Part shown: one piece after another, positions 49,226-60,619 of the stretch
Position numbering within the stretch: the first letter of the stretch is position 1
How the letters are laid out: every line of letters begins with the position of its first letter
Source: Syngnathus acus
Lineage: Eukaryota; Chordata; Actinopteri; Syngnathiformes; Syngnathidae
Reading direction: 5' to 3'
Assembly: GCF_901709675.1 (NCBI RefSeq)
Contig: NC_051087.1
Coordinates: forward strand, 3,118,001-3,182,000
Length of the DNA stretch: 64,000 nt
Made by a program: the position numbers and the translations under genes
The notes under the pieces: model-generated
The model's database searches: none
What the model was told of the DNA's origin: nothing
What the model saw: only the letters and a program-made list of their open reading frames with translations

Positions 49226-52200
49226 TTATATGGCCACACTGTTTTCGACGTTCTTTGGATCCAGGTACGTGTACGGGATTTTCAGACTCTTGTTTCTTTC
49301 GTTGATTTTGATGGACAACTGGTCAAGCTCGGTTTTAAAATCCTTTTGCATTTGTCGTGGGGTTCTCTCTGTGAAATGGTCCTCTGGGTAGTGTCCAAGG
49401 GGAACCTGTTGAATCAATGAATAAACACATTGGATGTAAAAGGTCGACACAACCCTGTTCAAATGTCAGCTTTTGATTGAATGTTTTCCACCCTTAGTAT
49501 GAATAAATAAACCAATTGAAAATGATTTTTATGTTATGTGACGTTAAGTTTGATTTACTTACAAAGTCAGAGGACTGCTTGCTGAGCAGCCAGACTACAG
49601 CTATTCCCTGCACTGTCACATTGATAGGTGGCAATGTCTTCAGCATCGTGGCCTTGCTTGTTGTCCCTTTTTTGGTCGGGGGAGCACGCTGCAAGGTGAT
49701 GGGAGTGTTGGGCATCCATGCGCCATAGTCGTACTGCAATATGCACAAGTTGTTTAGAAGGAATATAACGTAAAGCTGGTGTTCATTCTAAGGATTCACC
49801 TGCCCGTTGTTTACAGCCGCATGCTGGCACGAGCAAGTGAATATCACCATGGTGGCAAATTTGACCAGCTCAGGCACTGTGGTGAAACTTTGAGGGATTC
49901 CTGAGAGGGAGAGCAAGGAAACCGCGTCAAAAAGAGCTTCCGGGCGGCTGTTGGTGAGCAAAACGTGCACTCAAGTATCAATGTGTATTATCATTCAATG
50001 TAATGATCACCTGTTTGTTGCTGGCAAAGGAATCCGTGTTCAAAAATATCCCCAATCCAAATCTGCAGTTCTGAGTCTTGCTGAACCTGCTCGTCACTTT
50101 TGTAGTAGTACTGTATCATTCCCTGCACAAATCTTTTGCGAAACCCTTTGTATCAGTACAACATTGTGATAAATATCCTCGAAATGAAGCTAGAGATTCT
50201 CTAATATAGGGTGAAATTGTAAAAATAAATTTCCACATCTGTACATATTTTTTGTGACCCATAAACCACCCCTCTTCAAAGTTTAGTAGAGGATAGTATT
50301 GCATTAGTTGTTGTATGCAAACTGTAAAGACATTTAAGAGGCTTTTCATACTTGAAGATGATGCTCCAAAGTTTGAGCCCATCATCCCGGTAGTAGAAGT
50401 TGGGCACATCTTGCAAGTCGCGATCGGCAATGTCGTCAGGAATGCAAAGGGACCTGTAGGTGATGGAGGACAGCGACCTCTCTAGGATCTTTGACATAGT
50501 CTGTCCACCAGAAGCTGCAAACTGAGAAACGGTCCATTTCAAGACGTAAACAGAAGGATCTCCAATGTTGTGTTGAAAGCAAAGGTCGGCTCTTACCCTG
50601 GTGAAGAATCCAGTGGGCCCTATTAGCTGTGTCCGAGCTAACGCGTTGATATGCAGAGTGTAGCGAGTGTGAGGTATGAGGAGCTAGACCAAGGCAAGAC
50701 CAAGAAATATTGAGATGACAAACGTATCAATGAATGAAGACACTTAGCTGAAATGAAATTGGAAAAGCTCCAGGTACCTTGTAGAGGGGATGCACCATGG
50801 GTACTTTGCGCAGCAGTGACACAGCAAACACCTCCGCCAGCAGGTGAGTGCGCAGCAAGTGAGCGTTGAGCTGGTGCTCCGTGAAATCGGCACTTTTCAC
50901 AAAAATCTTAGCCGTCAGCCAGTCATATTCAGAGTCAGTTGGGAGAAAGATGGGGTTGTCCTTAGATGGAGTCTGCTTCAGCTGTGCGAAGAGGAGATTG
51001 TACTGTTAAATTTGACAGACTTTGTGTTGGTCCTCATGGCAGCAGATACCGCTCTTGTCAATCATCGTCCACAAATAACCGAGATGAGATCTGCAGGCAG
51101 ACAAATGGAATATTCTCTAGACCTTGGTTGTCCGCTATTGTTGCAACATTCGTTAAATTTGATCTCAAAGATTTGAAAGATGTCTCAAATCCAAATCAGG
51201 GTTCAGGATGAGGTCGAGAAGACCCTTATGCCCTTAAAGGTGTCATTAGCATCAAGGACTTTAAAGTTCTGAGCAAAACCATGGAGCGAACAAAACACAA
51301 ACTAGAGTCAGAAAATTTGAGACCTTGACATCTTTCTACCTAACCCATAAGCTCAGTTTGTTGGGACCTTCACCTTATGTTAATAATCATTTATCTTAAT
51401 GTCATGTCACCTGAATGGCAATAGGCATCAGCTGGTCGTCAGGTCGTTTGTGAAACAGGACGAGGGGCGCCGTCAAGTACTGCTGAACCCTATGGATGAT
51501 GTTTCCTGTCATTCCGTCCAGGTTCTTGTAGTCACAAAGGTATATGTTGCCTTGCTGTTTGAGGGCAAATGGGAGATGAGTGCAATACCGAGATGTCGTT
51601 AATCAATAGATTCAAATCATCAAATTTAAAGAGAATGTGGAACATACCTTCAACTCGTTCGACAAGTTTGAGCCATCGGGGATGACGACCATGCGATCGG
51701 TTACCGGGAAGTTCTTGGGCAGAGTTTTGCAGCGTTGAATCAAGGTGGGGTGATTTCCGTTTAGGAACTGATATCCAAATAACCAGTCCTCCGTCCAGTG
51801 CGCCTGCACATAATCTGACCAAAAAAAAAAAAACTGTGCTGTCAGTCAAACGCTCGCTGCTACTTCAATGAATCCTACCATGGAAGAACTTCACAATTAC
51901 CTGATAATAGGGTGTGTTTGTTACAGAACACACGTTTGATATCATCAAGATGTTTCCAGTTATGATGATCGTGTTCCAGCCCCTTTAGCTCCAGCTCAGT
52001 CAGCCTGCGAAACAAAACGATGAAATGTCACACAACGAACCACCTGTTCAAAGGGATTTGGTTTGTTGGCAAAATCACAGCATTTACATAATTGATGATA
52101 TCACACTCAAAGGTTTGGAGGGCTCTTACGCTGCAATGGCAGTGAATCCAAACTCTGTGGTCTTGGTGAAAGAGAACTGGACCTCATGAGGTAGCTTAGA

Positions 52201-53066
52201 CGGACCGTCAGCCTCAATGCAGTGGGGCACGCCTGGGTAAGCCTGTTCCCATCTGGTGGATGGTTGAGAGCTCGATGTAGGCTATCACGTATCAACGCAA
52301 ATGTCGGTTTACGTCGGTACCTCTCACCCATAGTCTGCTTTGCGGCGGCACAGCTCCTGTTCCCTTGCGTACTGACCAAGAGAGTGGCTTTCGTCAAAGA
52401 CCCTCAGCGCTTTCGGAATAATCACACACATTTGGATTGTTCAGAGTTCTCAAACCCGCGATAGCAGACAAGCGCACAAATCAACCCACCTTTGCCTTCT
52501 CTGAAGCGGTGAGTCTCCTTGTCGCCGATCCAGCAGTGGATAGGAAAGGTGTAGATGACTCCCTCGGGTGATTTGATTTCCACCTTGTCGGGGAACCAAG
52601 GGTCATCGGGCATGAGGTAGCCATGTTGTTTGTCTAGTTCGATCAAGATAAGCTCTCCAAGGGACCTTGGGCAGGAAATTGTATAGGTGGACACCTGCAA
52701 AATCACAGGAAATATTCCATATATAACATTTTCTGTTGCTTCCAGTTCAGATAAACAAAAGTACCACTAGTTACAAATTGCAAAGACCTTGTGCTCTCCT
52801 TTTAGTGTGACTTCCGAATCATTCATTCATTCAGTGCCAGCCCCAGTTAAAATAGATGTTTGACGTCTATAGTTGTCAATGGCAGTGAATGAGTTAAGCA
52901 TCGCGAAGGGTTTCCCCACACTTACCGATCCAGCGCCGATCATCAAAGAACTCAAAGACGTGCGGTGACTCTCGCCGTCTTTGCCCACCAACTTAATGTG
53001 CACATGGTTCAAGGTGCCCGAGCAAACTCGATGGCCAGTGTAGACGGTCACTTCGTAATGCAACAT
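49226..53066 (-). CDS. Animal lipoxygenase, copy A, complete (ALOXE3/ALOX12-like)
   Basis: Fourteen coding exons on the minus strand: 53066-52926, 52694-52490, 52409-52328, 52252-52130, 52004-51901, 51814-51648, 51554-51411, 50981-50778, 50683-50597, 50521-50352, 50132-50011, 49900-49800, 49733-49563, 49405-49226. They join in frame to 666 aa; many exon lengths (82, 123, 104, 144, 204, 87, 170, 122, 101, 171) equal those I recall for mammalian ALOX genes. Exons 1-3 encode the PLAT domain. Exon 8 has [16 protein letters not shown] with two iron-ligand His; exon 12 has [11 protein letters not shown] (third His and Asn); exon 14 ends NSVAI, whose terminal Ile is the fifth ligand. All ligands are present, so an active dioxygenase or hydroperoxide isomerase of polyunsaturated fatty acids is likely. 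The exact class (ALOXE3, 12, 12B or 5-like) is not settled. Confidence 0.93.
52820..52896. repeat. Interspersed repeat fragment in lipoxygenase intron 1
   Basis: ATTCATTCAGTGCCAGCC followed by TTTGACGTCTATAGTTGTCA and ATGGCAGTGAATGAG. I recall this as a common short repeat in fish genomes. The same piece is in copy B intron 1 at about 60138-60214, so it predates the duplication. Confidence 0.5.
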
Positions 53067-53133
53067 GGTTACGCTGGAATGAGTTGGAATGAGGAAGAAG
53101 AAGTTTTGTGTGAGGGACACTTGGCCCCTGGAG

Positions 53134-53142
53134 CTTTTTATG
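53134..53142 (-). promoter_or_regulatory. Weakened TATA-like box of lipoxygenase copy A
   Basis: On the minus strand CATAAAAAG lies about 70 bases before the ATG. Copy B has TATAAAAAG preceded by CA at the same place, so copy A has lost two bases. Copy A also carries a short direct repeat (GGAATGAGTT/GGAATGAGG) between this box and the ATG that copy B lacks. Confidence 0.45.
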
Positions 53143-54606
53143 TTTGTATCCGAATGGGTGGTACTTATAGACTTGATTGACAGATGTCTCATTTACGCCC
53201 CTGTCGCTTTCTCAAGAAAGATGAGCACTTTTACCTGAAATGCACTAATCTTATCTGCTAACCTTATTTGTTGTAACAATTTTATGAGGTTAGTTTATTT
53301 GCACAAGCATGAAAAGGCAAGGCAGCTTTATTCCGACTGTGCACTTCATATTCTTGTTACCAATTCATAGCATTGAAAGTAAACAAAAAAAACAAAAAAA
53401 CATTTCCACACAAAACAATTGAATTGATTTAAAAGCAAAGAAATAAAAACCAAAATGACTTAATGAACAAGAAAAAGATCTCTGGAAGGTTTAAGTTTGA
53501 AAATACTTGAAAAGACTCAAAATATTTTTTTCTCCATGGAGCAAACAATGACTTCCTTTGAGGAGCACCTTTTTTAATTTAGCCCGAAGCAAGGGTTGTT
53601 TCAACCATTTTTCAACCTTTTTTACACAATCAACAGATTTTATTTCTTAAATTCACATTTTGTATAGCAGAAAACTGATCAAAATTGAAAAGAACACTAC
53701 GCACCCCCCCCCAAACAATTTTGTATGCGGCTGACGAAATAGCTCAAATCTTCACAAGAAAGTATAATCACATAAAAAAAATAGTCACATAAAAGAAAAT
53801 CCAAGGCAACTTTCCATTGTTTATTTTTCTTCCATAAGTAGGTTGAAAGATACTATTTCTTACTTTTTGTAAAGTAAAGTAGTATCACCTCACACACATG
53901 CTAAGGATACACCAACCTGCATTTGGTGAAACATTATGATCGAGGTTTCCTGGACATGTGAAAACACTAACCAAGCTGTCAATTTGTAACTTGCAATCTC
54001 ATCCCAAAATTTCCAGCAGCAGATCAACCAGATGAAAATATTAACTCATAGTCAAGCACTTGCTTCCTGCAAGATTTCTGGTAAATGCCTTTAAACTTTT
54101 TATTTGATTACTGGTGTTATTTTAACAAGAAAATGTTTAATGTTTGATATTTGTTCTGTCGGTTTTAGGGACCGTCTGTTTTAGGGACCGTCCATCAATG
54201 GCATGTCATGGGGGATATTTGTGTGACAAATCACCAAAAATCAAAATTCATTGTTTTTATTATTCTGGATGCGGTCGTAGCTAGATATGGTAGAGAACTA
54301 CTTACTACAGCTAAAAATGTAAAGGCGTAAATTAAAATGTCCCCCCCACCCCCCAAAAAAAAAAGTATAACAACCTTTCCCTGTTTTGACTGCTGTTGTA
54401 GATGGCAAACGGAGGCCTCTAACTCCAACACCTAATCTTTTTTTATTTTAGATGCCATTTTGGAGAAGTAGGAGATATTTAAGTCATAATAATTATTCAA
54501 CTAGCAAGTGTTTTCTTGAATCTTTCTCAAGTCTTTCACAAATCTTTCACAAATCTACAGAAATATTTGGGCTCACTCTTCCTGGAACTGATTAAATATA
54601 CAATGA

Positions 54607-55858
54607 AATACAAAAAGTCCTGCCTAGCTACAAAAACAGATATGCTCAAACGTCATTGAATAAAGTACATAAGCAGACAAGTATAGTCACATATTAAATC
54701 AATAAAAGAAACATTTTAAGCATATAATTATCCCTACACACCAAATCAATAAAGCAGACATAACTAGACATTTTTGATAGGTGGTAATGACAAAGGTTTT
54801 TATAACTTTATGATCTGATATATATTTCTGAGCACTTTGGGAAAAAAAGTTTTTTGATATATTGCCTGAATAGCTTAATGACCCTTAAGGAACTGTTTAA
54901 TGCATGGCTGATGATTCTCTAAATCACGGACACTGCCAAAGTCGTCTAAAAATGTTCAGTACTTGATTGTATCTTATGTTTTGACTAATGCTAGACGCCA
55001 GTTTTAGATTACTACTGAACGTTCTGGACAGAGGGAAATATTTTGCCTAACAAAGAAAAGATATGGTTGGAAGCATGATTAAACTAAGAATATGATGACG
55101 TAAGCAAGTACATGGAGTATCAAAAGAACAAACTTTGCATAGTCAGGGAACATTAATAGATTAATGATGTCACAGCCAAAAAGCTCACATAATTTCGTAC
55201 AAAATGACAAAATTGAAAGAATGATGAAAGAATGAGGTGCGACAGTGTATGTGCAAGAATGGAGGAGAATGTATACAGGAAGGTCACTTGGAGATAAAAA
55301 CCAGCAGGTGCCAGAGGGAGTCAGCCAAGGACTCGGCCAAAGATGATCGCCAAGGCCGAAAGACGGGATGGAAGACAACAGCCCCCACCCAAGGACTCGG
55401 CCAAAGATGATCGCCAAGGCCGAAAGACGGGATGGAAGACAACAGCCCCCACACACACCGAATCGCCCATAACCAGCAGCCACTCCCATGGAATCAGAAT
55501 CTCCTGCGAACGTGCCACACCCCCTGACTCATCACCCATCAAACTCGGCCCACACTGGCATGTGCAACTGAATATAAGCTGACCAAAGAACCTTGAATGT
55601 TGCCTTTTTTGAATGGAGACTTGCTGCTCTTGAAAGGCCCAGCGCTGTATTGTACTTTCATGAAAACAGAGCTTTCTTAACAAGAATTGTGATTGAACTC
55701 AACCAACCTGTGTAAGTCTAATTTCTGCTTCAGTGTCTTCCTAAATCTGAAGAAATCAAACGAGCACGCTGTGAGTAAATTGGATAACAGGTGATTGGCA
55801 ATGGCTTTTGCCGTGAGGCGCAGATAGCGCGCTCCCTAAATTGTGGACAAAATCCAAC
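54607..55858. mobile_element. Unit 1-specific 1.25 kb segment, possible insertion
   Basis: Unit 2 has only 118 unrelated-looking bases (62875-62992) at this place. The segment ends in a GC-rich part with GAATATAAGCTGACC (TATA-like, about 55570) and a 64-bp tandem duplication, which is reminiscent of a solo LTR. I could not define terminal repeats or a target duplication, so the class is open. Confidence 0.35.
55325..55452. repeat. 64-bp tandem duplication
   Basis: A block starting CCAAGGACTCGGCCAAAGAT occurs at 55325 and again at 55389, head to tail, essentially identical. It lies inside the unit 1-specific segment. Confidence 0.9.
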
Positions 55859-56380
55859 ACCTCTCTTTATAATATGTCTCCAGGGAAAATTTCTTTAGAC
55901 AAACATGGAGGTCAACCAGCCTGACGGAATGGAAGACATTGTTGTCAGCTTCGGAGGTTTTCACTTCAATAATTTATAAAATCATATCATATTGTCCGAA
56001 TATGGGATTTGGGAATTTTATGAAAGCAACCCAACAGCAACGTTTCATCCTTCACACACACTACATAATATAATTGTGACACTTTGACTTAACTCCAAGT
56101 CGTTTCCGCGGTAATTAGTTTTATAAAATAACCTGATTTACTTACACTGGAGGTGTTTAAACTTGCATTTAGACAATATTTGTTGTTTGAATTTTCACAC
56201 ACACCTCCCTTTTGATTGTGACTTTCCGACGTTTCCGACTTCCCCCCGACTTAACCCTCGGTCAATCAAAATACTGTACGTCTTTGTCAACACTTTTTAA
56301 TCAAGTTTAAAAAAAAGAATTATGGCCACCAGATAGCAGCGGTGAGTTTTTTGGATGAGACCACTTGTATCAATACCAAC

Positions 56381-56418
56381 AAAATGGCGGCGCTTTGGAA
56401 ATACAACCGTTACGAGCA
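56381..56418 (+). promoter_or_regulatory. YY1-like site with short open exon, unit 2
   Basis: Identical twin of the site at 49071: AAAATGGCGGC, ATG at 56384, 11 codons plus two bases, donor-like CAGTAAGTG (GT at 56419). It lies about 120 bases beyond the 3' end of lipoxygenase copy B, on the opposite strand. Confidence 0.45.
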
Positions 56419-56536
56419 GTAAGTGTCACGTTAAATCTTCTACAAAGAGTGAAGAAAGTATATCAAATGTTTTTTTTTTCTTTCTATCTGTGTAATTTAA
56501 AGCCAGTTGTTCTCCAGGCTGTTGACTTCACGACGT

Positions 56537-59500
56537 TTATATGGCCACGCTGTTTTCGACGTTCTTTGGATCCAGGTACGTGTACGGGATTTTCAGACTC
56601 TTGTTTCTTTCGTTGATTTTGATGGACAACTGGTCAAGCTCGGTTTTAAAATCCTTTTGCATTTGCCGTGGGGTTCTCTCTGTGAAATGGTCCTCTGGGT
56701 AGTGTCCAAGGGGAACCTGTTGAATCAATGAATAAACACATTGGATGTAAAAGGTCTACACAACCCTGTTCAAATATCAGCTTTTGGTTGAATGTTTTCC
56801 ACCCTTAGTATGAGCAATATAACTCAATTGAAAATGATTTTTATGTTATGTGACGTTAAGTTTGATTTACTTACAAAGTCAGAGGACTGCCTGCTGAGCA
56901 GCCAGACTGCAGCTATTCCCTGCACTGTCACATTGATAGGTGGCAATGTCATCAGCATCGTGGCCTTGCTTGTTGTCCCTTTTTCGGTCGGGGGAGCACG
57001 CTGCAAGGTGATGGGAGTGTTTGGCATCCATGCGCCATAGTCGTACTGCAATATCCATAAGTTGTTTAGAAGGACTATAACGTAAAGCTGGTGTTCATTC
57101 TAAGGATTCACCTGTCCGTTGTTTACAGCCGCATGCTGGCACGAGCAAGTGAATATCACCATGGTGGCAAATTTGACCAGCTCAGGCACTGTGGTGAAAC
57201 TTTGAGGGATTCCTGAGAGGGAGAGCAAGGAAACCGCGTCAAAAAGAGCTTCCGGGCGGCTGTTGGTGAGCAAAACGTGCACTCACGTAGCAATGTGTAT
57301 TATCATTCAATGTAATGATCACCTGTTTGTTGCTGGCAAAGGAATCCGTGTTCAAAAATATCCCCAATCCAAATCTGCAGTTCTGAGTCTTGCTGAACCT
57401 GCTCGTCCCTTTTGTAGTAGTACTGTATCATTCCCTGCACAAATCTTTTGCGAGACCCTTAGTATCAGTACAACATTGTGATAAATATCCTAGAAATGAC
57501 GCTAGAGATTCTCTAATATAGGGTGAAATTGTAAAAATAAATTTCCACATCTGTACATATTTTTTGCAACCCATAAACCACCCCTCTTCAAAGTTTAGTA
57601 GAGGATAGTATTGCATTAGTTGTTGTATGCAAACTGTAAAGACATTTAAGAGGCTTTTCATACTCGAAGATGATGTTCCACAGTTTGAGCCCATCATCCC
57701 GGTAGTAGAAGTTGGGCACATCTTGCAAGTCGCGATCGGCAATGTCGTCAGGAAAGCAAAGGGACCTGTAGGTGATGGAGGACAGCGACCTCTCTAGGAT
57801 CTTTGTCATAGTCTGTCCACCAGAAGCTGCAAACTGAGAAACGGTCCATTTCAAGACGTAAACAGAAGGATCTCCAATGTTGTGTTGAAAGCAAAGGTCG
57901 GCTCTTACCTGGGTGAAGATTCCAGCGGGCCCTATTAGCAGTGTCCGAGCTAACTCGTTGATATGCAGAGTGTAGCGAGTGTGAGGTATGAGGAGCTAGA
58001 CCAAGGCAAGACCAAGAAATATTGAGATGACAAACGTATCAACGAATGAAGACACTTAGCTGAAATGAAATTGGAAAAGCTCCAGGTACCTTGTAGAGGG
58101 GATGCACCATGGGTACTTTGCGCAGCAGTGACACAGCAAACACCTCCGCCAGCAGGTGAGTGCGCAGCAAGTGAGCGTTGAGCTGGTGCTCCGTGAAATC
58201 GGCACTTTTCACAAAAATCTTAGCCGTCAGCCAGTCATATTCAGAGTCAGTTGGGAGAAAGATGGGGTTGTCCTTAGATGGAGTCTGCTTCAGCTGTGCG
58301 AAGAGGAGATTTTACCGTTAAATTTGACAGACTTTGTGTTGGTCCTCATGGCAGCAGATACCGCTCTCGTCGATCATCGTCCACAAATAACCGAGATGAG
58401 ATCTGCAGGCCGACAAATGGAATATTCTCTAGACCTTGGTTGTCCGCTATTGTTGCAACATTTGTAAATTTGATCTCAATGATTTGAAAGATGTCTCAAA
58501 TCCAAATCAGGGTTCAGGATGAGGTCGAGAAGACCCTTATGCCCTTAAAGGTGTCATTAGCATCAAGGACTTTAAAGTTCTGAGCAAAACCATGGAGCTC
58601 CCAAAACACAAACTAGAGTCAGAAAATTTGAGACCTTGACATCTCTCTACCTAACCCATAAGCTCAGTTTGTTGGGACCTTCACCTTATGTTAATAATCA
58701 TTTATCTTAATGTCATGTCACCTGAATGGCAATAGGGATCAGCTTGTCGTCGGGTTGTTTGTAAAACAGGACGAGGGGCGCCGTCAAGTACTGCTGAACC
58801 CCGTGGATGATGTTTCCTGGCATTCCGTCCAGGTTCTTGTAGTCACAAAGGTATATGTTGCCTTGCTGTTTGAGGGTAAATGGGAGATGAGTGCAATACT
58901 GAGATGTCGTTAATCAATAGATTCAAATCATCAAATTTAAAGAGAATGTGGAACATACCTTCAACTCGTTCGACAAGTTTGAGCAATCGGAGATGACGAC
59001 CATGTCATCGGTTACCGGGAAGTTCTTGGGCAGAGTTTTGCAGCGTTGAATCAAGGTGGGGTGATTTCCGTTTAGGAACTGATATCCAAATAACCAGTCC
59101 TCCGTCCAGTGCTCCTGCACATAATCTGACAAAAAAAAACAAAAAAAAACATGCTGTCAGTCAAACGCTCGCTGCTACTTCAATGAATCCTACCATGGAA
59201 GAACTTCACCATTACCTGATAAGACGGTGTGTTTGTTACAGAACACACGTTTGATATCATCAAGATGTTTCCAGTTATGGTGATCGTGTTCCAGCCCCTT
59301 TAGCTCCAGCTCAGTCAGCCTGCGAAACAAAACAATGAAATGTTGCGTCACACAACGAACCACCTGTTCAAAGGGATTTGGTTTGTTGGCAAAATCACAG
59401 CATTTACATAATTGATGATATCAGACTCAAAGGTTTGGAGGGCTCTTACGCTGCAATGGCAGTGAATCCAAACTCTGTGGTCTTGGTGAAAGAGAACTGG

Positions 59501-60384
59501 ACCTCATGAGGTAGCTTACACGGACCGTCAGCCTCAATGCAGTGGGGCACGCCTGGGTAAGCTTGTTCCCATCTGGTGGATGGTTGAGAGCTCGATGTAG
59601 GCTATCACGTATCAACGCAAATGTCGGTTTACGTCGGTACCTCTCACCCATAGTCTGCTTTGCGGCGGCACAGCTCCTGTTCCCTTGCGTACTGACCAAG
59701 AGAGTTGCTTTCGTCAAAGACCCTCAGCGCTTTCGGAATAATCACACACATTTGGATTAGTCGGAGTTCTCAAACCCGCGATAGGAGACAAGCGCACAAA
59801 TCAACCGACCTTTGCCTTCTCTGAAGCGGTGAGTCTCCTTGTCGCCGATCCAGCAGTGGATGGGAAAGGTGTAGATGACTCCCTCGGGTGATTTGATTTC
59901 CACCTTGTTGGGGAACCAAGCGTCATCGGGCATAAGGTAGCCATGTTGTTTGTCCAGTTCGATCAAGATAAGCTCTCCAAGGGACTTTGGGCAGGAAATT
60001 GTATAGGTGGACACCTGCAAAATCACAGGAAATATTCCATATATAACATTTTCTGTTGCTTCCAGTTCAGATAAACGAAAGTACCACTAGTTACAATGCA
60101 AAGACCTTGTGCTCTCCTTTTAGTGTGACTTCCGAATCATTCATTCATTCAGTGCCAGCCCCAGTTAAAATAGATGTTTGACGTCTATAGTTGTCAATGG
60201 CAGTGAATGAGTTAAGCATCGCGAAGGGTTTCCCCACACTTACCGATCCACCGCCGATCCTCAAAGAACTCAAAGACGTGCGGTGACTCTCGCCGTCTTT
60301 GCCCACCAACTTAATATGCACATGGTTCAAGGTGCCCGAGCAAACTCGATGGCCAGTGTAGACGATCACTTCGTAATGCAACAT
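56537..60384 (-). CDS. Animal lipoxygenase, copy B, complete (ALOXE3/ALOX12-like)
   Basis: Fourteen coding exons: 60384-60244, 60014-59810, 59729-59648, 59572-59450, 59319-59216, 59125-58959, 58865-58722, 58293-58090, 57995-57909, 57833-57664, 57444-57323, 57212-57112, 57045-56875, 56716-56537. Every exon has the same length as in copy A and the frame is open throughout (666 aa). PLAT domain in exons 1-3; iron ligands in exon 8 (NAHLLRTH), exon 12 (QHAAVN) and the C-terminal NSVAI are all kept. About 33 residues differ from copy A, mostly in exons 6, 7, 9, 10 and 13; exons 8, 12 and 14 are identical at protein level. A canonical TATA box lies upstream. Same uncertainty about subclass as copy A. 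Nothing suggests a pseudogene. Confidence 0.93.
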
Positions 60385-60441
60385 GGTTACGCTGGAATGA
60401 GGAAGAAGAAGTTTTGTGTGAGGGACACTTGGCCCCTGGAG

Positions 60442-60450
60442 CTTTTTATA
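60442..60450 (-). promoter_or_regulatory. TATA box of lipoxygenase copy B
   Basis: TATAAAAAG on the minus strand, about 58-66 bases before the ATG at 60384. A start site some 30 bases downstream would leave a 5' UTR of about 30-40 nt. No other start signal is obvious. Confidence 0.6.
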
Positions 60451-60619
60451 TGTTTGTATCCGAATGGGTGGTACTTATAGACTTGATTGACAGATGTCTC
60501 ATTTACGTCGCTGTCGCTTTCTCAAGAAAGATGAGCACGTTTACCTGGAATGCACTAATCTTATCTGCTAACCTTATCTGTTGTCACAATTTTATGAGGT
60601 TAGCTTATTTGCACAAGCA

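Larger units (their letters stand above)
48973..56234. repeat. Tandem segmental duplication, unit 1
   Basis: The block starting GTCAATCAAAATACTGTA at 48973 recurs from 56261. It covers lipoxygenase copy A, its 5' flank, a unit-specific 1.25 kb segment (54607-55858), and a 3' part (55859-56234) that matches the 3' flank of copy C at 62993-63368. Exons, introns and flanks of the two units are near-identical by eye. Unit 1 also has about 165 bases near 54063-54230 that unit 2 lacks. Confidence 0.9.
53067..56536. other. Spacer between lipoxygenase copies A and B
   Basis: It contains the copy A promoter, a 5' flank shared with copy B (about 53300-54606 matching 61722-62874), a unit 1-specific segment (54607-55858), a segment shared with the copy C 3' flank (55859-56234), a 26-base junction (56235-56260), and the copy B 3' flank with the second ATGGCGGC site. 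No gene supported. Confidence 0.6.

Noticed and set aside
54961-55740. A defined solo LTR in the unit 1-specific segment
   Set aside because: A TATA-like motif and GC-rich part are suggestive, but no TG...CA ends with a target duplication could be fixed.
49226-60384. One lipoxygenase copy being a pseudogene or an assembly duplicate
   Set aside because: Both frames are fully open with all splice sites, and the copies differ at many positions and by a LINE insertion, so they are distinct intact loci.
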